Below are positions 9,342-19,292 of a stretch of 29,878 nucleotides of DNA, piece by piece. Below the pieces are notes generated by a model. It made no database searches, was not told the origin of the DNA, and was given only the letters and a program-made list of their open reading frames with translations. The DNA is from Lingula anatina. Taxonomy: Eukaryota; Brachiopoda; Lingulata; Lingulida; Lingulidae. How positions within the stretch are numbered: position 1 is the first letter of the stretch; every line of letters begins with the position of its first letter. The translations under genes and the position numbers were made by a program. Location of the stretch: positions 97,737 to 127,614 of the forward strand of contig NW_019776053.1 in the NCBI RefSeq assembly GCF_001039355.2. Direction: 5' to 3'.

Positions 9342-9438
9342 GTGCAGATATTCAGGAGTTATATGACCTTGACCTTGGTGGTGCACCTTACGGCAACACT
9401 CCATTCTGTGGTAGCAGGAAAGAGATGGATGGGTTCAG
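9342..9438 (+). CDS. UGGT: UGGT exon: [15 protein letters not shown]
   Basis: Reads [20 protein letters not shown] and [11 protein letters not shown], then AG (phase 2). It matches the family's DL-EL-D-DL-GAPYGYTPFCDSR-EMDG-R almost residue for residue. It opens with GT before the first full codon, whereas the preceding VDADQ exon ends in phase 0. The join is therefore out of frame by one base, and the expected I-V-R residues are missing or shifted. Donor gtaaat at 9439. Confidence 0.92.
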
Positions 9439-9454
9439 GTAAATAAACATGGGA

Positions 9455-9472
9455 TAGCAGGAAAGAGATGGA
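9455..9472 (+). repeat. 18-bp copy of exon sequence in adjacent intron
   Basis: tagcaggaaagagatgga at 9412-9429 inside the exon is repeated exactly at 9455-9472, 16 bases after the donor site. It looks like a local templated duplication. Confidence 0.85.
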
Positions 9473-9754
9473 ATACATGACATATGGTGCCTGAAATATC
9501 CACAAAAACCGTCAGTACTAGCTTCATCCTCTAAATACTGAGTGCTAACCAGGTATCATTTGTAAACGGGCAGTGTATGTATGTGTTAGTATGTAATTTG
9601 ATAATTGGGTCTGTCCATGTCATCCAGTGTCTGTATGTTTGGCAGCATTGCTTTCTGGTTATTACGTTCTTTGAAATGACACAGAAAACAGATCTAAGTG
9701 TCCTTGAAGAGAATAACTGCATGTACTAATTCCATCTCTGTTTGTAACTGTCAG

Positions 9755-9811
9755 GTTCTGGAAGTCTGGTTACTGGGCAAGTCCTCTTGCTGGCAGGAAG
9801 TACCACATTAG
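9755..9811 (+). CDS. UGGT: UGGT exon: FWKSGYWASPLAGRKYHI
   Basis: Acceptor gtcag at 9753-9754. The G completes Arg with the previous AG, then FWKSGYWASPLAGRKYHI, then AG (phase 2). The family reads FWKSGYWASHLAGRKYHIS. The frame is open and conserved, part of the GT24 catalytic fold. Donor gtaagc at 9812. The exon that should follow (SALYVVDLKKF... with the NLDQDLPN motif) was not found before 11576. Confidence 0.93.
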   Translation, partial: VLEVWLLGKSSCWQEVPH

Positions 9812-10483
9812 GTAAGCTGTCAGGACATTGTGGACATGGGCCTTGTAGCTTGAAAGCATCGTGCATTGCGACCGAGTGCAAGCGTCTTGATTCCATAATT
9901 CAACCATACTCGCTCCATGTAAAACATTGTTGCCTATATGTGATATTGCTATTCACCATATGCGATGCTTTCCAGTTACGGGGCCCTGTAGTATTCCCCT
10001 ACTTTCACAGCTTTATGGGCAATTGTTTTTACACATAAGCAAAAACCCATTTCATGTTTAGATAGAGAAAAAACCTGAAAATTTCTGGAAGTTTCAACAT
10101 TATCCCAATGGTGTAAATGCCTCTTTTCAAAACGAGCAAACTGCAAATCTTTTATCTACCCTTCCTTTAATCCTCTTTGTCTTAATTGACAATGTGTCTC
10201 TGTGTCATCCTTGCAGTCAAGTTATCATCTAGTATGAAAAAAGTATAACTACACGATTTGTTACTGATAAGCTGTGTCTACGTTGCTGACTGTTATAGGT
10301 GTTGATAAAGGCCACATTCACATCGAAAAGAGCTGAGACTCTACAAAGCCGAGACCTAAATATGGCAGACGTACATGAAAGGAAAACTGCCTAATTTGTT
10401 AATAGTCTCTCCGCCTCTCACACGCCTCCCTACGCGTCGTCCCTGAGGGGGTACAGTCATTAAATCTTGGCTCCATTCACCCG
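9812..10483. other. UGGT intron; expected exon absent
   Basis: Intron sequence searched in all plus frames for the ~60 residues that normally follow YHIS in UGGT (SALYVVDLKKF to QEWL) without finding them. 10310-10480 is richer in CpG than its neighbours (cgcctccctacgcgtcgtcc) and may be part of a mobile element ending at the adjoining inverted repeat. No gene is supported. Confidence 0.45.
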
Positions 10484-10723
10484 GAAGCTACCTGAGAAAT
10501 GTTAAGTGCGCATGCTCATCAATTAAACTCGAGGTGAAGAAGGCATGACGGCTAGAGGCGATTGAAGGAAAAAAGCTCTTCTTTTCTATTATCTTTCAAA
10601 ACAGAGACGAAAAAGGAATGAATTGGCCAGTAGAGCAGCAATGAATCAGCTATCTACGGAGATAATGTCAGCTGACCAGAGACCAATGAGCATGCGCACT
10701 TAATTTTTCTCAGGTAGCTACTG
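10484..10723. mobile_element. Fold-back element with ~35-bp inverted ends
   Basis: agctacctgagaaatgttaa plus gtgcgcatgctcat on the left (10484-10519) is the near-perfect complement of atgagcatgcgcacttaatt plus tttctcaggtagct on the right (about 10686-10721). The ~165-bp middle has no open frame. This is the form of a MITE; a clean target duplication is not evident because the ends run into palindromic agct. Confidence 0.75.
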
Positions 10724-10735
10724 TATGCCACTGTT

Positions 10736-11095
10736 GTGAGTGGAATTCCATGGTGATCTGTAGATACCTACTGTATATCACTGAGGGCTGTGAGTGGAAT
10801 TCCATGGTGATCTGTAGATACCTACTGTATATCACTGAGGGCTGTGAGTGGAATTCCATGGTGATCCAGGGGCGGATCCAGAGATATATTCTGACAGTCT
10901 TCCAAATTATCTTTATTGATCTATCCTCCATTTTTGACCGTCTTCCAACAGAAAAAATTAGATACCCGTCAATGTAAACTTGAAAATCTGACCGTCTTCC
11001 AGAAGACCCAGAAGACGGCCTAAATCCGCCCCTGTGAACTGTAGATACTACTGTATGTTTGTCACTGAGGGCTGTGAGTGGAATTCCACAGTGAC
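10736..11095 (+). repeat. 54-bp minisatellite interrupted by a MITE
   Basis: Units starting gtgagtggaattccatggtg occur at 10736, 10790 and 10844 (period exactly 54) and again, diverged, at 11074. The fourth unit is separated from the third by the insertion at 10867-11034. Without the insertion the array is continuous (ggtgatc joined to ctgtagatac). Confidence 0.9.
10867..11034. mobile_element. MITE, ends CAGGGGCGGAT, 5-bp target duplication
   Basis: The left end caggggcggatcc and the right end ggatttaggcc-complement (taaatccgcccctg) form inverted termini of about 11 bp. Flanks are tgatc (10862-10866) and tgaac (11035-11039), consistent with a 5-bp duplication carrying one later change. It sits inside the 54-bp minisatellite. 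A second copy in the opposite orientation lies at 18257-18394. No transposase is encoded. Confidence 0.85.
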
Positions 11096-11575
11096 ATGAA
11101 TCTCCTTAGGTACCACTGGATATGTAGTTAGCAGAATATATAAACAATTTTAACTCCAAAGAATGAGGTATATTGATAATTCTGGTATATTGTCTTTTTT
11201 ACACAAAGTACACTTAAAATAATTTGTGCACTAAAAAACTACATATCTTGGTATTCTTCGTTCCAAATGTTCCCCTGAAATATAGCAGAGATGTCAAGAT
11301 TTTAACTTGCTTCAAGAGGTTTACCAAACCAGGGCATAAGTAAGCTCAACATTGGGGAAATATTAATGGGTACATTGAGGATAAAGAAAGCCAGAATTAT
11401 ACTTGATGTACTTCCATCTTGGGAGTTAACCCCCTTAAACTTTTTTTTTAATTTCTCAAAATGTATCTACTATAAAGATTTCATTAAATGCTACAACATT
11501 ATATCTAGCACATTAAAGTAAAGACACCTCAACTCACATGAGGAATTGTTGTTGAAAAGCTTCTGTTTCCTTTAG

Positions 11576-11636
11576 GTTGTGGTGTGAGACTTGGTGCAGT
11601 GATGACAAGAAGTCAAGAGCCAAAACTATTGATTTG
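11576..11636 (+). CDS. UGGT: UGGT exon: LWCETWCSDDKKSRAKTIDL
   Basis: One base, then LWCETWCSDDKKSRAKTIDL, ending phase 0. The family has [21 protein letters not shown]. Acceptor cctttag at 11574-11575, donor gtaagc at 11637. Frame is open. Splicing 9811 directly to 11576 keeps the reading frame, so loss of the intervening ~60-residue exon would be frame-neutral but would remove catalytic residues. Confidence 0.93.
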
Positions 11637-13277
11637 GTAAGCATAAAGAATTAGTAATAATAATTACAGAATATATTTTATGAAATGATGCATTAATTTT
11701 TAAGTTAAAGATTTCAGTGTTTGTTTTAGTAAAACTGGATTGTTGTTCCTACATGCGGCAATTTATTTACTTAATGGTTACAAAATCTCATTTTGAAGGC
11801 TATAATTAACTTCTGATAAGTTTTTTTTATGTACAGACACATCTGTGTCTGTACAAATAGCAGTCACCTGCATCTGTCATCACCATCATCGCCATCGCTG
11901 TGCACTTTTACTGATAACACGATAAGTGGAAAACTGTTTGCTCTTTTGGCCTGAAACTTACAGAACTGATGAATATCCATAATATGCAGGTCAAGTTCGA
12001 AAATCAGCATGATCAGGCCATTTGTATGGAAGTTATGCTGTTTTTTTTCACTTTTTTCAGCATATATGCAACACCAATGACACGATGAGTGGAAAACCAT
12101 TTTACCTTTTGGCTTGAAACTTGCAGAACTGATGAATATTCATAATACACAGGTCAAGTTCGAAAATCAGCTTGATTGGACTATTTTCACAAAAGTTATA
12201 CTGTTATTTTGGTTTTTTCCGCATATATGCAACACTGATAATGCATTGTACGGAAAACTGATCAGCCTTTTTGCCTTTCAACTCACAGGAGTGATCAGTC
12301 TGACTAGTATATACAGATCAAGTTTGAAAAGAAACTTGATCAGTTAAGTTTTGATGAAGTTATGCCTTTTTTAGTATTATGACTGGTTTTTCTTCAGATT
12401 TAATTCTTAGGCATGTCTCATTATAGAACTAATTTTCTGCTTCTTAACAATATTATTAGTTGATTATATAAAAATGACGGTAAACCTGTTATGGTGTATT
12501 GTTTAATAAAGTATCAAACTTGGAAATAAACTCATGTCATTGCAGTTCATCAGATTCAATCATTCACTAAGTTAAGAATCTCAGAATGGAGCAAGTTGGA
12601 CATTTAAAATTGTTCTATTAATATTTTTCCCTTGACAACATTTTTTAAAATTGATCATATAAAAATGACAGTTAATTGATTATTTTGTTTTATGTAAAAA
12701 AGGTGTTGAAATGGAAATAAACTCTTTTCAGTACAGTTATCTCTTGTTTACATTTTGGGATTTTCAAGGTGTGAATCTGAACTCTATGGCCTAGTCACAT
12801 TTTCTGAATATCCGTGATACTTTTATTTTATTACTAAAATTTGATGGTTATTATGCTGTTAAGCATTGTGTAATATTGCATTAAAATTGAACAAAACCCT
12901 ATTTTGGGCACTACCTCCATAGTGACCGTGAAAGGAAAACCTTGTCACTTACTTTTCTCACACTTACAGGAAAGAAACATAGGACTGAAATACAGCTTCA
13001 GTTGGAAAATCTGTCTCATTAGAATATTTTCTGAGGGTTATACAGTTTTTTTTTTTTTTTTTTTTTTTAGAAAATTTTTATCTTTCACATATTAGAATTT
13101 TCATTGTGGGACTCCCTTGGATATGAAGCCCAGTGGTGATCAAATTTTCTTAATACCCATATTTTTATATTTTTAATAGTAGATAATGAAAAATTGGTGG
13201 TATTTATACAGTTAATCACTATGTAATGTTGCATCAAAATTGACAAAAAAGACTACTTTGTGCACTGCCACCATTAA
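11637..13277 (+). repeat. Higher-order tandem repeats in UGGT intron, block 1
   Basis: About 11900-12370 holds three ~160-bp units with the landmarks gcatatatgcaacac, ataagtggaaaac, cttgaaacttacagaactga and caggtcaagttcgaaaatca. At 12540-12720 another unit begins cagattcaatcattcac. At 12889 and 13240 two diverged copies read ttgaacaaaaccctattttg or a variant, then gcac. A 23-base poly-T lies at 13046-13068. The same order of units recurs in 14.5-15.7 kb, so a block of more than 1 kb was duplicated. No exon is seen. Confidence 0.8.
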
Positions 13278-13937
13278 AGTCATAATAACTCTTCGTTTTG
13301 GCCAAAAATTGGATTTTCCTGGAGTAAACGGCAATTTTCCCGTACTTACCAATGGTCAGTGACCCTATTCCTGCATTCAAAGTTAGTCCAGGGTTTTTTT
13401 CCTAAACGTTTGGTTTTTTGTTAAAATCTCTTAAGAGATTTTAACTGGCTGAGCCCTCTCTGACATTGCATAGTCACGCGATATCGAGCGATAGTTTCTG
13501 GTGACCTAAAACCGTAGGAAAAGCAGACAACAACAACGCTATATAACAATAATATAAGATTCATAAAATATATTTTCGTCTTATTGCTCAAAATGCATTT
13601 ATATCTACAATGTGTGCAATTCTGGGCTTTTCGTTATCCGACGCACTGTACAAAAACTCGCAACTTACGTCTGCGTATTCATCAGGGGTTTTGCGCCAGA
13701 TGTTATTCTGGTCTCGAATGAACGCAGGAATCCGCGTGACACCCTAACGTCATTTGCAACGGATGCCTTGATGACCAGGAAGAAAGGCATTGAAAGCCCT
13801 ATTGACAAGCACAGATTTTAGTTTTACCACAATAGGGACTGTTTTAGTGGTAAAATGCAATAGAATATATTTCCATGCGTTGTTTACAATGTATTTCTTG
13901 CAGAATTTTGAATCTCAAAGGAAGCGTTATTATTGCT
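13278..13937. mobile_element. TIR element with TTAA target duplication, copy 2
   Basis: A diverged, longer relative (660 bp) of the element at 8197-8534. Left end agtcataataactcttcgtt, right end aagcgttattattgct, TTAA on both sides (13274-13277, 13938-13941). The first ~170 bp parallels copy 1, including the perfect 26-bp palindrome (13420-13445). The remainder is different and less AT-rich, with a 69-codon open frame (13612-13821) that resembles no transposase. It has inserted into one of the intron tandem-repeat units. Confidence 0.8.
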
Positions 13938-15690
13938 TTAACGTTATAGAAAGAAAACTGTGTTACTTACTATTTTTTTTAACTTACAAGAATGATTCTT
14001 AGGATGGACATACAGCTCAAATTAGAAAACCAGCTCTATTTGATTATCATTAGTACCACCAGCGTGTGTCAACTCTGCCGGCTCCTTGAGCTCCGCCAGC
14101 TCTGCAGGGTGGCATGCTTTAATGCTATATATCTCTCAAACTAAAGGAATTATGGGAAAAATTGGTATAGAAGTCTGACCGAAAGTCATATATGAGGATT
14201 TCAAATATGCCCTTGGATTTGACCGTTGACCTTTATTTCAAGGTGAAACAGGCCAAAATTTTCAAAAAAAGGGAATTTTTTACGAAAAAAAAATTATTTG
14301 CGCTGATATTCAGAAACTACACAGACCTAACCTATAATATTATTGGCAGGTGTTACCCTTCAGGTTATCTTTCATCTCTGTAAGTTTGGGGTCAATTGGT
14401 GCATTTTATCATTGCAGTTTGTCAGATTCAATCATCTACTATCTTCAGAATCTCAGAATGGAGGAAATTGGACATTTAACACTGTTCTATTGATATTTTC
14501 CCATCTCATCAATTTTCTTAGTTGATCATATAAAATGTCAGTAAGCAGTTTATTTTGGGGGGTTTTTTTCACTTTTTTTAGCATTTTTATAACACCTATA
14601 ACATAATAAGTGAAAAACCTTTTTACTTTTTGGCTTCAAACTTATAGAACTGATGAATATTCATAATATGCAGGTCAAGTTTGAAAATCAGCATTATCGG
14701 GTCAATTTTATGTAAGCTAAGAACTTCCACTTCTTTCCACTTTTTTCAGCATATATGCAGCACTTATAACACAATAAGTGAAAAACCGTTTTACCTTTTG
14801 GCTTGAAACTTACAGAATTGATGAATATTTATAATACGCAGGTCGAGTTCGAAAATCAGCATGATCGGGCCATTTTAAGGGAAGTTATGCTGTTTTTTCG
14901 ATTTTTTCAGCATATATGCAACCCTGATAACACAATATAAGAAAAACAGATAGGCCAATTGTCATTATACTAACAATACTGGTCAATCTTACTAAAACAC
15001 AGGTTGAGATAGAAAATCAGCATAATCGGGCCATTATTTTGAAGTTATGCTGTTTTTTCACATTTCCTCAGATTCAATTCTTATGCATGTTAACAGTCTC
15101 ATTATTGAACTAATAAGATACATAAAAGTGTTTGTTTGACATTTCCTGCATCTTTATAATATGTTAGTTGATTATGTAAAAAAGTTGGTAAACTTGTTAT
15201 CATGTATTGTGTAATAAAGTGTCAAAAATGGAAATAAACTCATATCATTGCAGATTATCAGATTCAATCATCCACTATGTTCAGAATCTCAGAATGGAGG
15301 AAATTGGACATTTAACACTGTTCTATTGATATTTTTCCCATCTCATCAATTTTTTTAGTTGATCTAATAAAAATGGCAGTAAAACGTTTATTTTGTTTTA
15401 TGTTAAAAATGTGTTAAAAATGGAAATAAACCCATTGCAGAACAGTGCTGTCTTGTTTACATTTTGGCATTTTCAAGGTGTGACTTTGAAGTTCCATGTG
15501 CCTGAAGCCTTATGCTTGTTACACATTTTACTTACATTGGTATTACCTGTTGAGCATAATTAAAATTTGATGTTGAATTTGCAGTTAAGCATAATGTACT
15601 TTTGCACCAGATTTGACAGTAGCCTATTTTGTGCATTGTTATTTCCTGCTTTTTGTCTGTACATTTGACAGCTTTGCTGCCTTGTTTTGT
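13938..15690 (+). repeat. Higher-order tandem repeats in UGGT intron, block 2
   Basis: 14571-15070 repeats the three ~160-bp units of block 1, and 14418-14540 and 15254-15430 are two copies of the cagattcaatcat unit. 13946-14105 and 15654-15685 recur, diverged, in the contig that starts at 18527. Open frames here (14192-14383, 14343-14525) lie across repeats and show no protein character. Confidence 0.8.
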
Positions 15691-16090
15691 TTTCCATATG
15701 GTTTACAAGTTATGCTGTATCAAAAAGTACATTGTGGTGGTGAAAGTAAAATGTACAATACGGTAATATGTAAAAAATTTTGAACGTCTGGAAAAGATAA
15801 CAATTAAGGCTTGACGAGGCAGACAACCCGCACGAAAACGCAGTAGATACTCCAGCGCAGTAGACTACTGCAATCATACTGCAAACATGTCTCAAATCTG
15901 CTTCGATTTGGGAGCTAGTTAGCATATTTGAAACATGCTTCTATCATGCTGCTAATCTACTGCATTAATGCTCCTCTCTGTACAAACCTATGTACTTTTT
16001 GGAGTAGCATCGCAGTAGGCTATACTGCATTTCTACTGCAAATATGCTCCACACCACTACTGCATTAATGCTTCTTTGCTACTTCGATAC
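15691..16090. repeat. CTACTGCA-rich repeat, split by later insertion
   Basis: From about 15840 the words ctactgca, tactgcattaatgct and agtagact recur irregularly. The pattern stops at 16090 and resumes after 18068 (ctgcattttagtgcgagcac), so the element at 16093-18066 inserted into it. No gene is seen; the minus-strand frame at 15710-15925 has no recognisable features. Confidence 0.6.
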
Positions 16091-16092
16091 TA

Positions 16093-18066
16093 CGGTAAAG
16101 TCTTAAAAATTTCGTCGTTCTTGAAAATTTCGTCGGCAGACGATTTTCCGCCGACGTAATTTTTTTCCCTTTGAAAACTTCGTCGACCTTGAAAATGAGG
16201 TTCTCGATAATTTTTGAAAATTTCGTCACCAAATATGGCCGCGTTGTCCAGCCCAAACATGAAGGTAATGCGTCAGTTGATTCAAGACAACAATAAGATC
16301 AGGATATCATTGCCGATAACACTCTCAATGGGAGATAGGAACAATAGTGCACCCCTGCGAGCGGTTACTCACAATATAGATGGTTTAGATGTGAATTCCC
16401 GTTCTCAATTGCGGGAACGTCGGCCTTTTGTCTTTAGTTGCATTACTATTACCTGGCTTAAGGTGCGTTATCAAGCCGGCAAATAGAAGTCACAGGCCGC
16501 GGCTTTGTCATTTGTAACGCCGTTATTGTTATCGGCGGCTGTCCTAAATGAGGAAGACACAATGAAAAAATCAAGATATTATCTCGAAGTGAAATGTACC
16601 CGTCACTTCTATTCATGTCCATGTTCAATTTAGGACCATTTAACGATTACCTGGCTCGTACATGGAGATCGTTCGCAATGCGAATGGGATGAGATGGCAA
16701 TTTTCATATCTTCAGGGGAGAATCGTTCGCGTAATATCGTCAACAGATCGTTCGCGATCCAAACGAGACGAGAAGGTAATTTTCATATTTGTAGCGGACT
16801 CCGTTGGCATAAGATCTTCAGCGGGAGATCCTTCGCGATGTAAGCGAGAATAAAATGCACTTTTCATATTTGTTCAAGGGAACTTTGTTCGTGGAAGATC
16901 GTCAGCAGGAGATCATTATTTTAACCCCCCCCTCCCCCTTTGAACTTTATAAATAATATATATTTTTCATTTTATCTTTAATCCCCCCTTCCCCCGCTCA
17001 CAGCATATCTTCAGCGGAGAATCGTTCGCGTAATATCGTCAANNNNNNNNNNNNNNNNNNNNNNNNNNNNNNNNNNNNNNNNNNNNNNNNNNNNNNNNNN
17101 NNNNNNNNNNNNNNNNNNNNNNNNNNNNNNNNNNNNNNNNNNNNNNNNNNNNNNNNNNNNNNNNNNNNNNNNNNNNNNNNNNNNNNNNNNNNNNNNNNNN
17201 NNNNNNNNNNNNNNNNNNNNNNNNNNNNNNNNNNNNNNNNNNNNNNNNNNNNNNNNNNNNNNNNNNNNNNNNNNNNNNNNNNNNNNNNNNNNNCCCCCCC
17301 CCCCCCCCCAAACACACACGCACTTTGGATTTTTTTGAAATATTCATTTTCATTTTATCGTTAATCCGCCCCCTGCCCTGCTCACGGTATATCTTCGGCG
17401 GAGAATCGTTAGCGTAATATTCTCAGGACTTTGTTCGCGTAAGATCATATCAAAGGGAGATCGTTCGCGATCCTTGCTAGACGAAATGGCAATTTTCACA
17501 TCTTCATCGGGTGATTGTTCGCGAAGTAAGCAATAATAAAATGCAGTTTTCATATTAGTTCAAGGAACTTACATTGCGGAAGATCGTCAACGGGAGATCA
17601 TTATTTTAACTCCCTGTAAATTTTTAGGAAGTTACAGATGGTAATTTTAGAAGGCCTGACACTCAATCCTGGGCAAAGCCCTGCATGCAACAAACGTTCC
17701 CAAGTGCAAGGTTGCAATTAGGCTTATCTTGATCCTTCTCCTCTATCAGGAGGAATGTTTCTTACCGAGAAAATAATTCTCGACATGTTTTCGGGTACAG
17801 TAAGTTAAATATAACTTAATCGAGATGCACTAATAAATAGATTATTATTTACCACCAGAAAATGACTTAGGAAGTAGTAATAAATATCCCACCATATAGG
17901 AGGGTCAAAGATAACAGTAGCCAAGGATAAAAGCCCAAAGGCCGGATTTTTGAAAATTTCGTCATACCCAGGAGTCGGGGAGAGGTAATTTTGAAAAATT
18001 AGTCGGATTTACACAATTAAAAATATTAATTAATTTTTAAGTGACGAAATTTTCCAGACTTTACCG
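16093..18066. mobile_element. TIR element with TA target site, subterminal TTTCGTC repeats
   Basis: The ends CGGTAAAGTCT and AGACTTTACCG are exact inverted repeats flanked by TA (16091-16092, 18067-18068). Just inside, the word aatttcgtc or its complement occurs repeatedly on both sides (for example 16108, 16126, 16220 and 18046), like transposase-binding subterminal repeats. The interior is CpG-richer than the window and made of a ~300-bp tandem unit with gagaatcgttcgcgtaatat at about 16718, 17014 and 17397. The 90-codon frame at 16214-16486 matches no transposase I know. The TA target suggests the Tc1/mariner group, but this is inference only. The copy number is unknown because the assembly gap lies inside. 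Confidence 0.75.
17043..17293. other. Assembly gap of 251 N
   Basis: A run of N flanked on the right by 16 C. It falls in the tandem-repeat interior of the TIR element, so its true length and unit count are not known. Open frames translated through it are meaningless. Confidence 1.
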
Positions 18067-18256
18067 TACTGCATTTTAGTGCGAGCACTTCTGGTCAAAA
18101 ATGACATTGTTTCATGAAATTTGAATATCTGTAACTTCTGAGCAATATTATAATTATATTATATTAATATTATTTTGTGCACTGTCATCATTTTTTAAAT
18201 ATTGAGACTTTCATTATGTGAATTTGAACTCATGGTCCTGAAACTGTAATCTTATT

Positions 18257-18394
18257 GAAGGGATGGATTGAGACCATCTTCTGGGTTTACATTGGGGTAT
18301 GTATTTTTTTCTGTTGGAAGACCATCAAAAATGGAGGATGGATAAAAAAGATACTTTGGAATACTGTCAGAAAATATCTCTGGATCCGCTCCTG
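18257..18394 (-). mobile_element. MITE, second copy, minus orientation
   Basis: Read on the minus strand it starts caggagcggatccagag and parallels 10867-11034 throughout, including the translated motif SSIFDGLPTEK versus SSIFDRLPTEK. Both sides carry TTATT (18252-18256, 18395-18399), again a 5-bp target duplication. About 30 bp shorter than the first copy. Confidence 0.85.
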
Positions 18395-18525
18395 TTATTG
18401 ACCATGTTACCTGTTGTGCATGATTAAAATTCAGTGTTGACCGACCTGTGCTATTATAAGCATTATTTATTATTGCATCAAAATTGATAGAATTACCTAT
18501 TTTTGCATCTTTATTTTCTGGTTTT

Positions 18526-18960
18526 NGTGATATTTGCAACTTAACTGTTATTTAGAAACAGCAAAGCCTGGTGTGTTAGCCTGTGTATCATTCATACATC
18601 TTGCCTGTTCACATAGGAATGATGTTCACCTATATTGAAATAGGTGATATGTTCAATTGGCATCTGAACTCTGATATCAACCTGATTTTATGGTTCATTT
18701 GGCACATTTGTTATAGAAAGAAAACTGTGTTACTTACTATTTTTTTTTTAACTTACAAGAATGATTCTTAGGATGGACATACAGCCCAAATTAGAAAACC
18801 AGCTCTGTTTGATTATCATTAGTACCACCAGCGTGTGTCAACTCCGCCGGCTCCTTGAGCTCCGCAGGGTCGCATGGGATACAAGTCACCATTACCGCTT
18901 CTCCTCCTAGACTGCATTTTCTGTTTTTTGTCTGTACATTTGACAGCTTTGCTGCCTTGT
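18526..18960. repeat. Contig join followed by patches of upstream intron sequence
   Basis: A single N at 18526 is followed by three collinear patches of sequence found earlier in the window. 18527-18709 matches about 5655-5832, 18710-18870 matches about 13944-14110, and 18928-18961 matches about 15652-15685. They differ from those copies by a few percent and small indels (for example an extra caattgg-like insertion near 18654). This contig therefore starts in sequence homologous to two far-apart places of the same introns, with 8 kb between them missing. Confidence 0.8.
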
Positions 18961-19132
18961 CATGAGGTTGTGACTACTTGAATGTTTCAGTTTAATGCAA
19001 AGTTCTGGAGCATATTTAACTTTTGAAACCTGATGCTAAAAACGAAGTCACTATTTCATTTTTATTTTATTTTGTAAGAAATGTAACTTGTAACTTGAGT
19101 GGGGATTATATTTCACCTTTTGTTTACTCCAG

Positions 19133-19292
19133 TGTAATAACCCGCAGACCAAAGAACATAAGCTGAATGAAGCTAAGAGAATAGTAGCTGAGTGGGAAGA
19201 ATATGACAATGAAGCAAGGAGGATATTTGAAAACTTTACCAGAAATAAACCCACACTAAGTTCACTAAGTGCTGACCACAGTGAAGCACAAG
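19133..19292 (+). CDS. UGGT: UGGT exon: CNNPQTKEHKL tail
   Basis: Reads CNNPQTKEHKLNEAKRIVAE, WEEYDNEARRIFENFTRNKP, TLSSLSADHSEAQ, then one base (phase 1). The family has CNNP-TKEPKL-AA-RI--EW--YD-EI. Acceptor tttactccag at 19131-19132 joins in phase with TIDL; donor gtcagt at 19293. The frame is open. It closes the GT24 domain and starts the variable hydrophilic tail before the retrieval signal. Confidence 0.95.

Noticed and set aside
16998-17353. Three overlapping minus-strand frames of about 100 aa
   Set aside because: Most of their length is N from the assembly gap.
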